From contig NZ_QNUM01000001.1 in NCBI RefSeq assembly GCF_003574655.1, forward strand, positions 744,001 to 808,000: a DNA stretch of 64,000 nucleotides, in the 5' to 3' direction. The notes below the pieces were generated by a model. It saw only the letters and a list, made by a program, of their open reading frames with translations. It did not search any database and was not told the DNA's origin. Position 1 is the first letter of the stretch. Each line of letters opens with the position of its first letter. The position numbers and the translations under genes were made by a program. Shown here one piece after another: positions 9,244 to 18,283 of the stretch. This stretch comes from Cohaesibacter haloalkalitolerans. GTDB lineage: Bacteria > Pseudomonadota > Alphaproteobacteria > Rhizobiales > Cohaesibacteraceae.

Positions 9244-9427
9244 GTCGCTGTCCTTTTCTCTTGATGAAACCGCCTTTGTGGCTCGATCGGATGGGAGCGG
9301 CGGTTATTGAAGGCTGTTGGTTGTTCTTGCAAAGCTGGCGTTAGATGTGTGGTCCGGCTGTCGCTGTGGCTGCCGGACCGTTGTTGTTTGAAGGATGCCT
9401 CTTGTCGGTCTCTCTGGCTTCTGAGGT

Positions 9428-10615
9428 CTAGAAAAAGGCCTGCAGGCCGGTCTGGGCGCGCCCGAGGATCAGGGCGTGAATGTCATGGGTTCCCTCATAG
9501 GTGTTCACGCTTTCCAGATTGACCATGTGGCGCATGATGTGAAACTCGTCGGAAATACCGTTGCCGCCATGCATGTCGCGAGCGGTGCGGGCGATGGCCA
9601 GCGCCTTGCCGGCGTTGTTGCGCTTGATCAGCGAGACATTCTCGACCGGGCAGTTGCCCTCATCCATCAGCCGCCCGACGCGCAGAGCCGCCTGCAAGCC
9701 AAGGGTGATCTCGGTCTGCATGTCGGCGAGCTTGAGCTGGACGAGCTGGGTCTGGGCCAGCGGGCGGCCGAACTGCTTGCGGTCGAGGGTATATTGGCGG
9801 GCTGCATGCCAACAGAATTCAGCCGCACCCAACACGCCCCAGGCGATGCCGTAGCGGGCCTTGTTGAGACAGCCGAACGGACCGGCAAGTCCCTCGGCAT
9901 CGGGCAGCAGGTGGTCTTCGGGCACAAAGACATTGTCGAGCACGATTTCGCCGGTGGCCGAGCCCCTCAGGCTCATCTTGCCCTCGATCTTGGGGGCCGA
10001 AAAGCCCTTGGCGCTGGCGGAAACGATAAAGCCCTTGATCTTGCCGTCGTGGGCGTCTGACTTGGCCCAGACGATGGCGATGTCGGCGATCGGGGAATTG
10101 GTGATCCACATTTTGGCGCCAGTCAGCACATAGCCGCCGTCGACGCTCGTTGCGCGGGTGATCATCGAGCCGGGGTCGGAACCGTGGTCCGGTTCGGTGA
10201 GGCCGAAGCAGCCGATCAGCTCGCCGGTTGCCAGTTTGGGCAGATAGGTCTGTTTCTGCTCCTTCGTGCCATAGGCATGGATCGGGTGCATGACCAGCGA
10301 GGATTGTACCGACATGGCCGAGCGGTAGCCTGAATCGACGCGCTCGATTTCTCGCGCGATCAGACCGTAGGCGACATGGTTGACACCGGCGCAGCCATAG
10401 TCTTCCGAGATGGTGGGGCCGAGAAAGCCCTGTTCGCCCATTTCCTGCATGATGGCGATATCGAAGCGCTCATGCCGGTTGGCCTCAAGCACACGCGGCA
10501 TCAGCCGGTCATCGCAAAAGGCGCGTGCCGCATCCATGATCATGCGTTCTTCGTCGCTCAGTTGCTGGCGAAAAAGAAAGGGATCATCCCAGGTAAAAGC
10601 CGGTTTCGCGCCCAT
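9428..10615 (-). CDS. gcdH: glutaryl-CoA dehydrogenase
   Basis: A 395-residue FAD enzyme that oxidises and decarboxylates glutaryl-CoA to crotonyl-CoA in lysine, tryptophan and glutarate breakdown. Electrons pass to ETF, encoded at 53.5-55.3 kb. Family marks: N-terminal [18 protein letters not shown], the acyl-CoA dehydrogenase signature around [16 protein letters not shown], and the catalytic glutamate E374 in [15 protein letters not shown], the form typical of GcdH. Length matches the family. A LysR regulator lies directly upstream on the same strand, as is common for gcdH, so the two may be functionally linked. The 180-base gap between them leaves room for a separate gcdH promoter. Confidence 0.93.
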   Translation of the reverse strand: MGAKPAFTWDDPFLFRQQLSDEERMIMDAARAFCDDRLMPRVLEANRHERFDIAIMQEMGEQGFLGPTISEDYGCAGVNHVAYGLIAREIERVDSGYRSAMSVQSSLVMHPIHAYGTKEQKQTYLPKLATGELIGCFGLTEPDHGSDPGSMITRATSVDGGYVLTGAKMWITNSPIADIAIVWAKSDAHDGKIKGFIVSASAKGFSAPKIEGKMSLRGSATGEIVLDNVFVPEDHLLPDAEGLAGPFGCLNKARYGIAWGVLGAAEFCWHAARQYTLDRKQFGRPLAQTQLVQLKLADMQTEITLGLQAALRVGRLMDEGNCPVENVSLIKRNNAGKALAIARTARDMHGGNGISDEFHIMRHMVNLESVNTYEGTHDIHALILGRAQTGLQAFF

Positions 10616-10795
10616 GGGCCATTGCTCCTCTGCTGTCTGTCAGACGGAAAGTGTGTCCGTCGTCAAGGCAGGCGTCAATTGCAGCAATAGTAGTTGTGGC
10701 CGGGGGGCGCTGGAAGCGATGATATTTCAAACGGTCATGAGATTTGTTTATAGGCGGGGAGGGTGGCAAGCCCTCCGCTTCACGGGGGAATCAGC

Positions 10796-11740
10796 CTAGT
10801 CCGGCTGTTTGGCGGCGGCTGCCAGCAGCTGGTTATTCATCTTCTTCTTGGTGCTCAGGGCCTCGCGCATCACCCATGTGCGGAAGGTTTGCAAGTTGGG
10901 GCTGGCGCGCTTGGACTGCGGATAGACGAAATAGTAGTCGCCGTTGGACGGGGTCAACTGATCATCAAGCTGGACCAGTTCGCCGCTTGCCAGCTCTTCC
11001 TCGGCCAGAAGCCGTGGCAGCACTGCAATGCCCATCTTGGAGGCAGCGGCACGGATGACCATGTGAAAATGCTCAAAGCGTGGTCCGACATGGGGATTGG
11101 GGTGGTGCAGGCCCTTCTGGCTGAACCAGTGCGACCAGAGCGACGGACGGGAGGTGGCCTGCAACAGCGGATGGCGCAACAGCAGTTCCTGCAGCCCGAC
11201 TTCCTTCAGCTCGCCCAGAAGATTGGGGTGGGCCATGGGCACCACATATTCGGGCATCATCTCGTCAGTCAGCGCGTTGGGCCAGGCGCCTTCGCCGAAA
11301 TGGAAGGCTGCGTCGATATCCAGACCGGCGAATTCGAACGGCTCGAGCTTGGTGACGATCTGGATGAGAATTTCGGGATGGGCCGTGGTGAATTTGGTCA
11401 GGCGCGGCACCAGCCAGCGGGCGCCAAGTGTTGGCAGACAGGCGATGGTCAACTCGCCGCCCTGGCCACGATAGGCCAGCAGCTCCAGCGTTGCCGTCTC
11501 GATATCCTGCAGCTTGGTGCGGATCTTGTGGGCATAGACGGCTCCGGCCTCGGTCAGCACGAGGCCCGTGCCGGTGCGTTCGAACAGACGCAGGCCGAGC
11601 AGATCCTCCATCGAGCGCATCTGGCGGGAGATGGCGCTCTGGGTGACCCCCAGCTCGCTGGCCGCCTTGGTGAAGCTGAGATGGCGGGCTGCAGCCTCGA
11701 AGGCGCGCAGAGCGGAAAGGGAGGGAAGATAATTCAGCAT
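10796..11740 (-). CDS. LysR-type transcriptional regulator (GcvA-like)
   Basis: A 314-residue DNA-binding regulator. The N-terminal winged helix (residues 5-65) reads SLSALRAFEAAARHLSF then TKAASELGVTQSAISRQM, the pattern of GcvA-type LysR proteins. A two-lobed effector domain follows (about 90-300). It sits upstream of gcdH on the same strand, which suggests it controls glutarate/lysine catabolism in the way GcdR-type regulators do. That is inference from position, not from a recognised operator. The C-terminal tail is lysine-rich and longer than usual (TKKKMNNQLLAAAAKQ). Its promoter region is shared with the divergent tautomerase and contains the 24-bp inverted repeat. Confidence 0.88.
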   Translation of the reverse strand: MLNYLPSLSALRAFEAAARHLSFTKAASELGVTQSAISRQMRSMEDLLGLRLFERTGTGLVLTEAGAVYAHKIRTKLQDIETATLELLAYRGQGGELTIACLPTLGARWLVPRLTKFTTAHPEILIQIVTKLEPFEFAGLDIDAAFHFGEGAWPNALTDEMMPEYVVPMAHPNLLGELKEVGLQELLLRHPLLQATSRPSLWSHWFSQKGLHHPNPHVGPRFEHFHMVIRAAASKMGIAVLPRLLAEEELASGELVQLDDQLTPSNGDYYFVYPQSKRASPNLQTFRTWVMREALSTKKKMNNQLLAAAAKQPD

Positions 11741-11915
11741 GGCATGCGGTTTGATTATGGTGTGATTGCAGTTTTTGTTGTTTCAAAAAGAGCTTTCCAC
11801 CATTCCAGCGGAAAATCAAAGGAAAAATAGACTTTAGTCGCTGGGGTGTTTCCGGGTTCGGCTTTTCTGGCATGAAAAAATATCATGGTGGATTTTTCTT
11901 GCTACAGATTTGGTA

Positions 11916-11968
11916 GCGGTATATGGTGTGTTTGCTACAAAAAATGTAGCAAACACACCATATACCGC
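11916..11968. repeat. perfect 24-bp inverted repeat with AAAAA loop
   Basis: The left arm at 11916-11939 and right arm at 11945-11968 are exact reverse complements over all 24 bases, with a loop of five A. The arms end GCTACA/TGTAGC at the loop and start GCGGTATATGG at the base. A further GCTAC/GTAGC pair lies at 11901-11917, so GCTAC and GTAGC alternate four times in 50 bases. No T-run follows on either strand, so it is not a standard terminator. It ends 11 bases before the tautomerase Shine-Dalgarno and 176 bases upstream of the LysR start. Confidence 0.95.
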
Positions 11969-11989
11969 AATTTGACATTGGAGCTTGTC

Positions 11990-12190
11990 ATGCCAGTCAT
12001 CACCATGACGCTGGGTGCCGACCAGATCGACCAGAAGCAGAAAAATGAATTCATCAGCAGCGTGACCCAGTCCGCCGCCCGGATCACCAATATCCCCGAG
12101 CAATCCTTTATCGTCTTCATCGAACAGCTTGATCCGGACAATGTCGGCGTTGGCGGGCTCTCGCTCACTGAAAAGCGCAAGCTGGCCTAG
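11990..12190 (+). CDS. 4-oxalocrotonate tautomerase-family protein
   Basis: A 66-residue protein of the 4-OT family. After removal of Met, the N-terminal residue is proline (MPVITMTLG), the catalytic base of this superfamily. The C-terminal half has FIVFIEQLDPDNVGVGG, matching the beta-hairpin region of 4-OT-like subunits that assemble as hexamers. The start at 11990 is supported by GGAG at 11980-11983, six bases upstream. A longer frame from 11885 runs through the inverted repeat and encodes nothing recognisable. The substrate is not determinable; it may isomerise an unsaturated keto acid. No aromatic degradation genes are nearby. Confidence 0.88.
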   Translation: MPVITMTLGADQIDQKQKNEFISSVTQSAARITNIPEQSFIVFIEQLDPDNVGVGGLSLTEKRKLA

Positions 12191-12317
12191 GGCCGCAGGT
12201 TGACTTGCCACCCAAGCTATAGGGCGGGCAGAGTGCGGGCGTGGTGAGGAATGGGTTTTTCTTTTTGCCGCTTTGCTTTAGTGTTGGGCAACTGACAAGG
12301 CAAACAATGAGAGAACC

Positions 12318-12659
12318 ATGGTAATACCACGCCCCGGAAAACCGGTTCGGGGCTCCCACAGCGGGGCCCCGGTCATGGCCGCATTCGATCTCCTTGGTCG
12401 CCGCTGGGCCATGGGGATCATCTGGCACCTCAATGAGGGGCCTGCGACCTTCAGGGCCTTGCAGGAGCAGTGCGAGACCATCTCTCCCTCCATCCTCAAC
12501 AGTCGCATCAAGGATCTCTTCGAGGCAGGTCTCATTGACAAGACCCCGCAGGGCTATGCCCTGACGGCGCTCGGTGAGGATCTCTTCATGCTACTCAAGC
12601 CTCTTGCCGACTGGTCGTTCCGCTGGGCCGAAACGCTTTCGGACGAGGGCGAGGCGTGA
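12318..12659 (+). CDS. HxlR-family winged-helix regulator
   Basis: A 113-residue DNA-binding protein. The HxlR domain spans about 20-105: LLGRRWAMGIIWHLNEGPATF, the recognition region SPSILNSRIKDLFEAGLI, and the wing around YALTALGEDL. Most HxlR proteins start with a cysteine-containing segment (for example in YodB or HypR); no cysteine precedes the domain here and the only one is in EQCETIS, so a thiol-switch role is doubtful. A GAGAGA lies six bases before the ATG. It is followed after 197 bases by rirA; target unknown. Confidence 0.85.
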   Translation: MVIPRPGKPVRGSHSGAPVMAAFDLLGRRWAMGIIWHLNEGPATFRALQEQCETISPSILNSRIKDLFEAGLIDKTPQGYALTALGEDLFMLLKPLADWSFRWAETLSDEGEA

Positions 12660-12856
12660 CTTTGGGGAGGGCGGATGAAGAAAATTGGTGCCGATGCATG
12701 ATAAAGCCTGCATGGGTTCCTATATATCCTTCATCGGAAAGAGAATTGTGCGATTGTTTCCGGCGGTCGGGATTGAAGGCCGTAAGGAAAAGGGCTAGAA
12801 GTTTCCCTTAGACAAGCGGTACACTTCATGTGTGCCAACAGACAGGTGGTGAAATT

Positions 12857-13306
12857 ATGAGACTGACCCAGCAGGCCAATTATTCTGTGCGCATCCTGAT
12901 GTATTGCGCTGCAAAGAAAGATGAATTTGCCAAGGTCAGCGAAATCGCCCAGGTCTATGGGATTTCTGAATATCACCTGTTCAAGATCCTGCCGATTCTG
13001 GTGTCCAACGGTTTCATCACCACGCACCGTGGCCGCAACGGTGGTTTGAAGCTGGCCAAGGAGCCTGCTGAAATCACGCTGGGCCAGATCATTCGTGCCG
13101 CCGAAGAGAATTTTCATCTGGCAGACTGCTTTGATGAAGGCAGCTATGATTGTCCCCTGTTGTCGATGTGCGATTTCAATCAGGCACTGAATGATGCGCT
13201 GGAATCTTTCCTCAAGGCGCTCGACAAATATACGCTGGCAGACCTGACCGCCAAGGAAGGGGACATGCGCAGCCTGCTCAACATCGCCGAGATCCAGACC
13301 GCCTGA
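12857..13306 (+). CDS. rirA: Rrf2-family iron-responsive regulator RirA
   Basis: A 149-residue Rrf2-type winged-helix regulator. The N-terminus MRLTQQANYSVRILMYCA and the RGRNGGLKLAK wing are typical of RirA. Cysteines C91, C99 and C105 fall at the same positions as the three cluster ligands known for rhizobial RirA, so it very likely binds an Fe-S cluster and represses iron-uptake genes when iron is replete, with derepression when the cluster is lost. AGGTGG precedes the ATG. Its neighbour is the zinc regulator zur, and the Fe-S enzyme gene ispG follows, so three metal-related genes sit in a row. IscR or NsrR are less likely because their cysteine spacing and N-termini differ. Confidence 0.9.
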   Translation: MRLTQQANYSVRILMYCAAKKDEFAKVSEIAQVYGISEYHLFKILPILVSNGFITTHRGRNGGLKLAKEPAEITLGQIIRAAEENFHLADCFDEGSYDCPLLSMCDFNQALNDALESFLKALDKYTLADLTAKEGDMRSLLNIAEIQTA

Positions 13307-13591
13307 CGGGTTTCTGCTGCTGTCCGATCACTCCCTCTTTGCCTGCCCTCCCGATGTGGTTGAGATGCCTTGCTGGCCAGTTGGGTCTTCGACGCCGGGT
13401 TTGCGATGAACTGCACAGGTCTTTCCCAAAGAGGGGTCGGTTCCGGGATTTCCGCACTTTTGGTGTGGCTTGGGGCATGGTACAGAAGATATGGCCACCG
13501 GTTCTCTCGAATCGAGGCAGGGCGGTGGTCAAATGAGCCCGGTGTTTGGTGGGAGAAGCTTTCACCTGCGGGACGAGACGAGGGAACCGCT

Positions 13592-14101
13592 ATGATCGAA
13601 CTGAGTGCGCATGACCACAGCTTCTGCATTGAACGTGTCCTCAGTGATGCCAAGGCCATCTGTGCGGAAAAGGGTGTGCGTCTGACCGATCAGCGTCAGT
13701 CTGTGCTGCGTATTCTGGCGGCAAGCCACGTACCGGCCAGCGCCTATGACATTCTCAATCAGCTCAACAAGGAGCGCAAGGAGAAGGGCGAGGCGATGCT
13801 GGCGCCTGTTTCCATCTACCGGGCGCTGGATTTTCTCCTGCAGCACGGCATCATCCACCGGATCGAGAGCCGCAACGCCTATGTTGCCTGTAACGAAAGC
13901 CCCAATGGTCACCACAGCCACGATGAGGCGACAATTTTCCTGCTCTGTGACCAGTGTGGCCGGGCGGCTGAGTTTCAGTCGAAAAGCCTTGGCGGGCTGA
14001 TCGAGACCATCGCGAGCAAGGCCCGCTTCAGCCCCAATGCACCGGTCATGGAAATCCGTGGCCTTTGTGAAGAATGCCAGAAATTGCAAAATGATGCCTG
14101 A
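13592..14101 (+). CDS. zur: Fur-family zinc uptake regulator Zur
   Basis: A 169-residue Fur-superfamily repressor. The winged helix covers about 20-90 (VRLTDQRQSVLRIL and PVSIYRALDFLLQHGI). The dimerisation/metal domain has HHSHDEATIF and two CxxC pairs, C119-C122 and C159-C162, the structural zinc site of Zur. The family representative binds DNA with Zn2+ and represses zinc importers. A matching Zur box precedes znuCB in this same window (29397-29411), although the genes are 15 kb apart. The ATG at 13592 is chosen over upstream in-frame starts because homology begins there and an AGGG lies seven bases upstream. Fur or PerR are less likely given the HHSHDE motif. Confidence 0.88.
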   Translation: MIELSAHDHSFCIERVLSDAKAICAEKGVRLTDQRQSVLRILAASHVPASAYDILNQLNKERKEKGEAMLAPVSIYRALDFLLQHGIIHRIESRNAYVACNESPNGHHSHDEATIFLLCDQCGRAAEFQSKSLGGLIETIASKARFSPNAPVMEIRGLCEECQKLQNDA

Positions 14102-14326
14102 CGGCGGCCGAGGACATGTGAAGGGCTGCCGGTGCTGTCTCACAGCTGCCTGATGCTTGAACTGGTTGGTCGTTGCCGGGTTTGCAATGTGTGCCGTCAC
14201 CATTCCTTATCTTTGCCATCTTGCGCGCCATAGTGCAATTTGCCATATAAAAGTCAGCTTATCTGTCCCGCCGGTACCAGAGGCCCAGTCGTGGCCCGTC
14301 TGGCTCATCCGGAAAAGAGAGGATCC

Positions 14327-15592
14327 ATGTCTCTTCTGTCGCCGATGTCTGTTCAAACGTCTCCGTTTCTGACCGCGCCACTGCCGCGCCGCATGACCCA
14401 TGCGGTCAAGGTCGGGTCCGTCATCGTTGGTGGCGGACAACCGATCGTGGTGCAGTCCATGACCAATACGGATACGGCCGACGTGGACAGCACGGTGGCC
14501 CAGGTGGCCGCCCTTCACCGGGCAGGCTCCGAGCTGGTACGCATCACGGTGGACCGGGACGAGGCGGCAAAGGCCGTGCCCCATATCAAGGAACGCCTGT
14601 TGCGGCTTGGCATTGATGTACCACTGGTGGGAGACTTCCACTATATCGGCCACAAGCTGCTGAGCGAAAACCCGGCCTGTGCTGAAGCGCTCGACAAATA
14701 TCGCATCAATCCGGGCAATGTGGGCTTCAAGGACAAGCGCGACAAGCAGTTTTCGACCCTTATCGAGCTGGCCAACCGCTATGACAAGCCGGTGCGGATC
14801 GGGGTCAACTGGGGCTCGCTGGATCAGGAGCTGTTGACCCGTCTGATGGATGAAAACTCGGTGAGCGCAACGCCGCTGCCCGCCCAGCAGGTCATGCATG
14901 AGGCGATCATCCAGTCCGCCCTTTTGTCTGCCGAACGGGCCGAAGAGCTGGGCATGGGGGCTGACAAGATCATTCTCTCGGCCAAGGTTTCGCAGGTGCA
15001 GGACCTGATTGCCGTCAACACCGAGTTGTCGCGCCGTTCCGATTATGCCTTGCATCTGGGGCTGACCGAGGCGGGCATGGGCACCAAGGGTATCGTGGCC
15101 TCGGCTGCGTCCATGGGGTTGGTGTTGCAGCAGGGCATTGGTGATACCATCCGTGTCTCGCTGACGCCGGAGCCGGGCGGCGACCGCACCCGCGAGGTGC
15201 AGGTGGCGCAAGAGCTGCTGCAATGCATGGGCTTCCGTTCGTTCATTCCCATCGTCGCTGCCTGCCCGGGTTGTGGCCGCACCACATCGACGGTGTTCCA
15301 GGAGCTGGCTCAGGCGATCCAGAATGACATTCGGGAAAATATGCCGGTCTGGCGTGAGAAATACCCCGGCGTCGAGGCGCTCAATGTTGCCGTGATGGGC
15401 TGTATCGTCAACGGGCCGGGCGAATCCAAACATGCCGATATTGGCATTTCCCTGCCCGGGACCGGTGAGTCGCCTTCAGCGCCGGTATTTGTGGACGGTG
15501 AAAAGGTGGCGACCCTGCGCGGAGCCAATATCGCCGAGGATTTCCACCAGATGGTGCTCGACTATATCGAGAAGCGCTTCGGTCAAGCCTAG
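14327..15592 (+). CDS. ispG: 4-hydroxy-3-methylbut-2-enyl-diphosphate synthase
   Basis: A 421-residue [4Fe-4S] enzyme of the MEP isoprenoid pathway. It reductively opens methylerythritol cyclodiphosphate to HMBPP. The TIM-barrel part begins [22 protein letters not shown], with GVNWGSLDQ further on. The C-terminal cluster-binding region shows [19 protein letters not shown] and [17 protein letters not shown], giving the three cysteine ligands. The start at 14327 has AGAGGA immediately upstream. It precedes, convergently, ispA, which uses the pathway's products. Position after rirA and zur may be chance. Confidence 0.96.
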   Translation: MSLLSPMSVQTSPFLTAPLPRRMTHAVKVGSVIVGGGQPIVVQSMTNTDTADVDSTVAQVAALHRAGSELVRITVDRDEAAKAVPHIKERLLRLGIDVPLVGDFHYIGHKLLSENPACAEALDKYRINPGNVGFKDKRDKQFSTLIELANRYDKPVRIGVNWGSLDQELLTRLMDENSVSATPLPAQQVMHEAIIQSALLSAERAEELGMGADKIILSAKVSQVQDLIAVNTELSRRSDYALHLGLTEAGMGTKGIVASAASMGLVLQQGIGDTIRVSLTPEPGGDRTREVQVAQELLQCMGFRSFIPIVAACPGCGRTTSTVFQELAQAIQNDIRENMPVWREKYPGVEALNVAVMGCIVNGPGESKHADIGISLPGTGESPSAPVFVDGEKVATLRGANIAEDFHQMVLDYIEKRFGQA

Positions 15593-15602
15593 GGGGTGAG
15601 GC

Positions 15603-15646
15603 GCTGGCCCCAGTCGCTGGCCCCAGTTGCTGGGCCAAGTTGCTGG
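15603..15646. repeat. 13-bp imperfect tandem repeat between ispG and ispA
   Basis: Three consecutive 13-base units (GCTGGCCCCAGTC, GCTGGCCCCAGTT, GCTGGGCCAAGTT) plus a partial fourth start ten bases after the ispG stop. The units contain a GGCC/CCAG symmetry that can fold. They may act as a 3' hairpin between convergent genes or be slippage-prone sequence. Confidence 0.8.
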
Positions 15647-15713
15647 TCGAGCCTTTGATCCGGTTTTCACTCTGTTTCTGGTTTCACGCCGAGGCCTGAC
15701 CCTGTGCGTCTGA

Positions 15714-16640
15714 TCAGCTCTTGCGTTCAGCGATAAAGCGGGCGGTTGCGGCGAGCGTTGCGGCCCGGTGGCCGAACGGGGCGAGCAGGGATTCGGCTTC
15801 CTCGATGAGGGTCTTCAGTTCAGCGCGGGTGGCCTCGATGCCGTGCAGGCTGACGAGTGTGGCTTTCTCTGCCTTCTGGTCCTTGCCCGCGGTCTTGCCC
15901 AACTGGGCTGAGGTGGCGGTTACATCCAGAAGATCATCTGCCAGCTGGAAGGCAAGGCCGATGATGGTGCCAAAGCGGGTGACCGCTGCGCGTTCCTTGG
16001 GGCTGGCCTCGGCCAGCATGGCCCCCGCCTCGCAGGCGAAGCGCAGAAGGGCCCCTGTTTTCATCTGTTCAAGCTGGCGGATTTCTCCCTCGGTGATGCT
16101 TTTGCCTTCAGAGGCGATGTCGAGGCACTGGCCTCCGGCCATGCCGCCGATACCGGCATTCTGGGCGAGGCCCCGGACGAGCTCTGCACGAACCTCAGCC
16201 TTGTAGTGGGTTTTCTCGTCGGCCATGATGTCGAAGGCGATGGTCAACAGGCTGTCGCCAGCCAGAATGGCCGTCGCTTCGTCAAAGGCCACATGCACCG
16301 TCGGCTTGCCGCGACGCAGGTCGTCGTCGTCCATGGCCGGAAGATCGTCATGGATCAGGCTGTAGCTGTGCACGCATTCCAGTGCGCAGGCGGCCCGCAG
16401 TACGCCGGGGTGTTCATAACTCAGCAATTTTGCCGTCTCGATCATCAGGAAGGGGCGAATGCGCTTGCCACCGTTCAGCACGCCATGACGCATGGCCGCA
16501 AGCAGCCGTGGCGGGCGATATTGCTCGGCACCTCTGGGGTCGTCGGACAGTAGCCGCTCCAGCTTCTGCGCCACCTCTTCGGCACAGGCCTTCAGACGTG
16601 TCTCGATCGTTTGCGGCTGTGCTGATGGTGACGACATCAT
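15714..16640 (-). CDS. ispA: farnesyl/geranyl diphosphate synthase (polyprenyl synthetase)
   Basis: A 308-residue all-helical prenyltransferase that condenses IPP with allylic diphosphates. The first Asp-rich motif is DDLPAMDDDD (residues 98-107), the bacterial IspA form with two extra residues. The second is DDLLD near 238. GGKRIRPFL supplies the IPP-binding Lys-Arg pair. Length and sequence fit farnesyl or geranylgeranyl diphosphate synthase of the short-chain class. In many bacteria xseB and dxs flank ispA, but neither is present here. Start codons at 16640 and 16637 (Met-Met) are both possible. Confidence 0.92.
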   Translation of the reverse strand: MMSSPSAQPQTIETRLKACAEEVAQKLERLLSDDPRGAEQYRPPRLLAAMRHGVLNGGKRIRPFLMIETAKLLSYEHPGVLRAACALECVHSYSLIHDDLPAMDDDDLRRGKPTVHVAFDEATAILAGDSLLTIAFDIMADEKTHYKAEVRAELVRGLAQNAGIGGMAGGQCLDIASEGKSITEGEIRQLEQMKTGALLRFACEAGAMLAEASPKERAAVTRFGTIIGLAFQLADDLLDVTATSAQLGKTAGKDQKAEKATLVSLHGIEATRAELKTLIEEAESLLAPFGHRAATLAATARFIAERKS

Positions 16641-16905
16641 GTGCTGAACCTTCTTGACCCTGTTGAACCACGCCGTCTCGCAGAAGCGAGCACAGGCGGC
16701 GGTCTTCTCATGCTATTGAAGCGGTTTTACCCGCTGCGCCATGCGAAAACAATAGTGGTACTGTGTCAACTTCTGTTGAGCTGGCGGAATGGCGTGACAG
16801 CCCGCCTGACGAGCCGTCTGGGAGAGCATAGCCCCATATGGCGAGGGCTGAAGGTCGTGCGCGCGGCTGTGCACAGTCAAAATGGTCTAGACATGAACCA
16901 GACAT
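16641..16905. promoter_or_regulatory. upstream region of ispA
   Basis: Some 265 bases between the ispA start and the ahpD terminator. I find no gene, tRNA or convincing operator here; it should hold the ispA promoter on the minus strand. Confidence 0.35.
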
Positions 16906-16948
16906 GAAAAAGCCCCGACAACGGGCGCGGTTTTCCGTTGTCGGGGCT
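16906..16948 (-). terminator. terminator after ahpD
   Basis: A perfect 14-bp stem (16911-16924 with 16935-16948) and 10-base loop, followed on the minus strand by five T. It ends the ahpC-ahpD unit. Confidence 0.9.
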
Positions 16949-16972
16949 GCTTGTCTGAGTGCCGATTGGAGA

Positions 16973-17491
16973 TCAGGCGGCTTCCAGAGCAATGGCTGCA
17001 GACTGGATGATGGCAGCAAAGCGAATCGCAGTCTGGATCTGTTCGGAGGTCATGCCACCCTGACGCAGCACGGCTTCGTGGGAGTCGATGCACATGCCGC
17101 AGCCGTTGATGGCGGAAACGGCGAGGCTCCAGAGCTCGAAGTCGACCTTGTCAACGCCCGGACGGCCGATGAAATTCATGCGCAGCTTGGCCTGCAGGGA
17201 GGCATATTCCTTGTTGGAAGCCAGATGAACGAAACGGTAGTAGACGTTGTTCATGCCCATCATGGTGGCCGCGCCCTTGGCTGCTGTCATGGCTTCGGCG
17301 GAAAGCTTGTCGGCGGCTTCCGCGATGAAGGCTTCGCGGATGACCGGGTTGCGTGTGGCAATGGCGCAGGCGACCATCAGGCCGTATTTCTGCTGTTCGG
17401 AGAGGCTTTCGTCACCAGCGATGTTGGACAGGTTCAGTTTCACGTCCTTGGCAAATTCTGGCATCTGGGATTTGAGGCTGTCGATGGTCAT
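16973..17491 (-). CDS. ahpD: alkyl hydroperoxide reductase AhpD
   Basis: A 172-residue carboxymuconolactone-decarboxylase-like alkylhydroperoxidase that supplies electrons to AhpC. The active site is C131-G-M-C134 with H138 ([12 protein letters not shown]), the CxxC...H arrangement of AhpD. The N-terminal half contains NPVIREAF and the conserved [15 protein letters not shown] stretch. It lies downstream of ahpC on the same strand and ends at a strong terminator. Both genes are divergent from oxyR, so peroxide induction through OxyR is expected. Confidence 0.94.
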   Translation of the reverse strand: MTIDSLKSQMPEFAKDVKLNLSNIAGDESLSEQQKYGLMVACAIATRNPVIREAFIAEAADKLSAEAMTAAKGAATMMGMNNVYYRFVHLASNKEYASLQAKLRMNFIGRPGVDKVDFELWSLAVSAINGCGMCIDSHEAVLRQGGMTSEQIQTAIRFAAIIQSAAIALEAA

Positions 17492-17638
17492 TGCAATTGT
17501 CTTTCTGACTGAGGGTCGCTGTGGTCAGTTATCGGATCAGACAGCTTCGTCCCCGCGCCAGGTGCCATCGTCCAATGGCCGTCGCTGGTGGCTGTCTGTG
17601 GGCTGTGAAAGTGAGAGGGCCTGTCGGCAGGAAAGGGT

Positions 17639-17660
17639 GGGAGGGCCCGAAGGCCCGCCC
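17639..17660 (-). other. ahpC-ahpD intercistronic hairpin with UUCG-type loop
   Basis: On the minus strand GCGGGCC and GGCCCTCC flank a TTCG tetraloop, with one internal mismatch. It lies just after the ahpC stop. It could be a partial terminator or RNA-stability element that lets ahpC be expressed above ahpD. Confidence 0.5.
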
Positions 17661-17678
17661 GGAAATGCGTCCGGCCAA

Positions 17679-18230
17679 TTAGCCGACCAGTGTTGCACCG
17701 CCGATTTCGCGGTTGCATGGGCACAGTTCGTCTGTCTGCAGTGCATCGAGAACACGCAGGGTGTCTTTCGGGTTGCGGCCAACGTTGAGGTTGGTTGCAT
17801 AGACGTGCTGGATGGTGTTGTCCGGATCGACAACATAGGTGTAGCGGTAGGCTACGCCGTCCGGATGGCGGATGCCAAGGCCGTCGACCAGATCACCGCG
17901 GGTGTCGGCAAAGCTCCAGATCGGCAGCTTGTTGAGATCCGGATGATCGCGGCGCCATGCGAGCTTGACGAATTCGTTGTCGGTGGAACCGCCCATGACG
18001 ACAGCGTCACGGTCTTCGAATTCTCCGTTCAGACGAGCGAATTCAGCGATTTCGGTCGGGCAGACAAAGGTGAAGTCTTTCGGGTAGAAGAAGATCACCT
18101 TCCATTTGCCTTCAAAGCTCTTTTCGGTAAGGGTTTCGAAGGCTTCCACGCCGTCTTCTACGATTTCGTTAAAGCCGGGCTTTACGCCGGTTACGGAAAA
18201 TTCAGGAAGTTTATCACCAATGCCAAGCAT
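17679..18230 (-). CDS. ahpC: peroxiredoxin AhpC
   Basis: A 183-residue 2-Cys peroxiredoxin that reduces hydrogen peroxide and organic hydroperoxides. The peroxidatic cysteine is C57 in DFTFVCPTE; the C-terminal ELCPCN motif supplies C170/C172 as resolving cysteines. This CPC tail and the AhpD partner match the AhpC type that uses AhpD rather than AhpF. The start at 18230 gives the usual MLGIGDKLPEF N-terminus; a 9-residue in-frame extension exists but is not family-like. OxyR is divergent 197 bases away. Confidence 0.95.
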   Translation of the reverse strand: MLGIGDKLPEFSVTGVKPGFNEIVEDGVEAFETLTEKSFEGKWKVIFFYPKDFTFVCPTEIAEFARLNGEFEDRDAVVMGGSTDNEFVKLAWRRDHPDLNKLPIWSFADTRGDLVDGLGIRHPDGVAYRYTYVVDPDNTIQHVYATNLNVGRNPKDTLRVLDALQTDELCPCNREIGGATLVG

Positions 18231-18283
18231 GTTGTCTCTCCAATGTTTGGACCTCATGGGAGGAAGCCCAGTTTAGAATTATT

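Noticed and set aside
9351-9379. 8-bp hairpin between gcdH and the ThDP gene
   Set aside because: GGTCCGGC/GCCGGACC is perfect but has no T-run and a 13-base loop; not enough for a terminator call.
11885-11989. N-terminal extension of the tautomerase through the inverted repeat
   Set aside because: It would bury the catalytic N-terminal proline and ignores the good Shine-Dalgarno at 11980.
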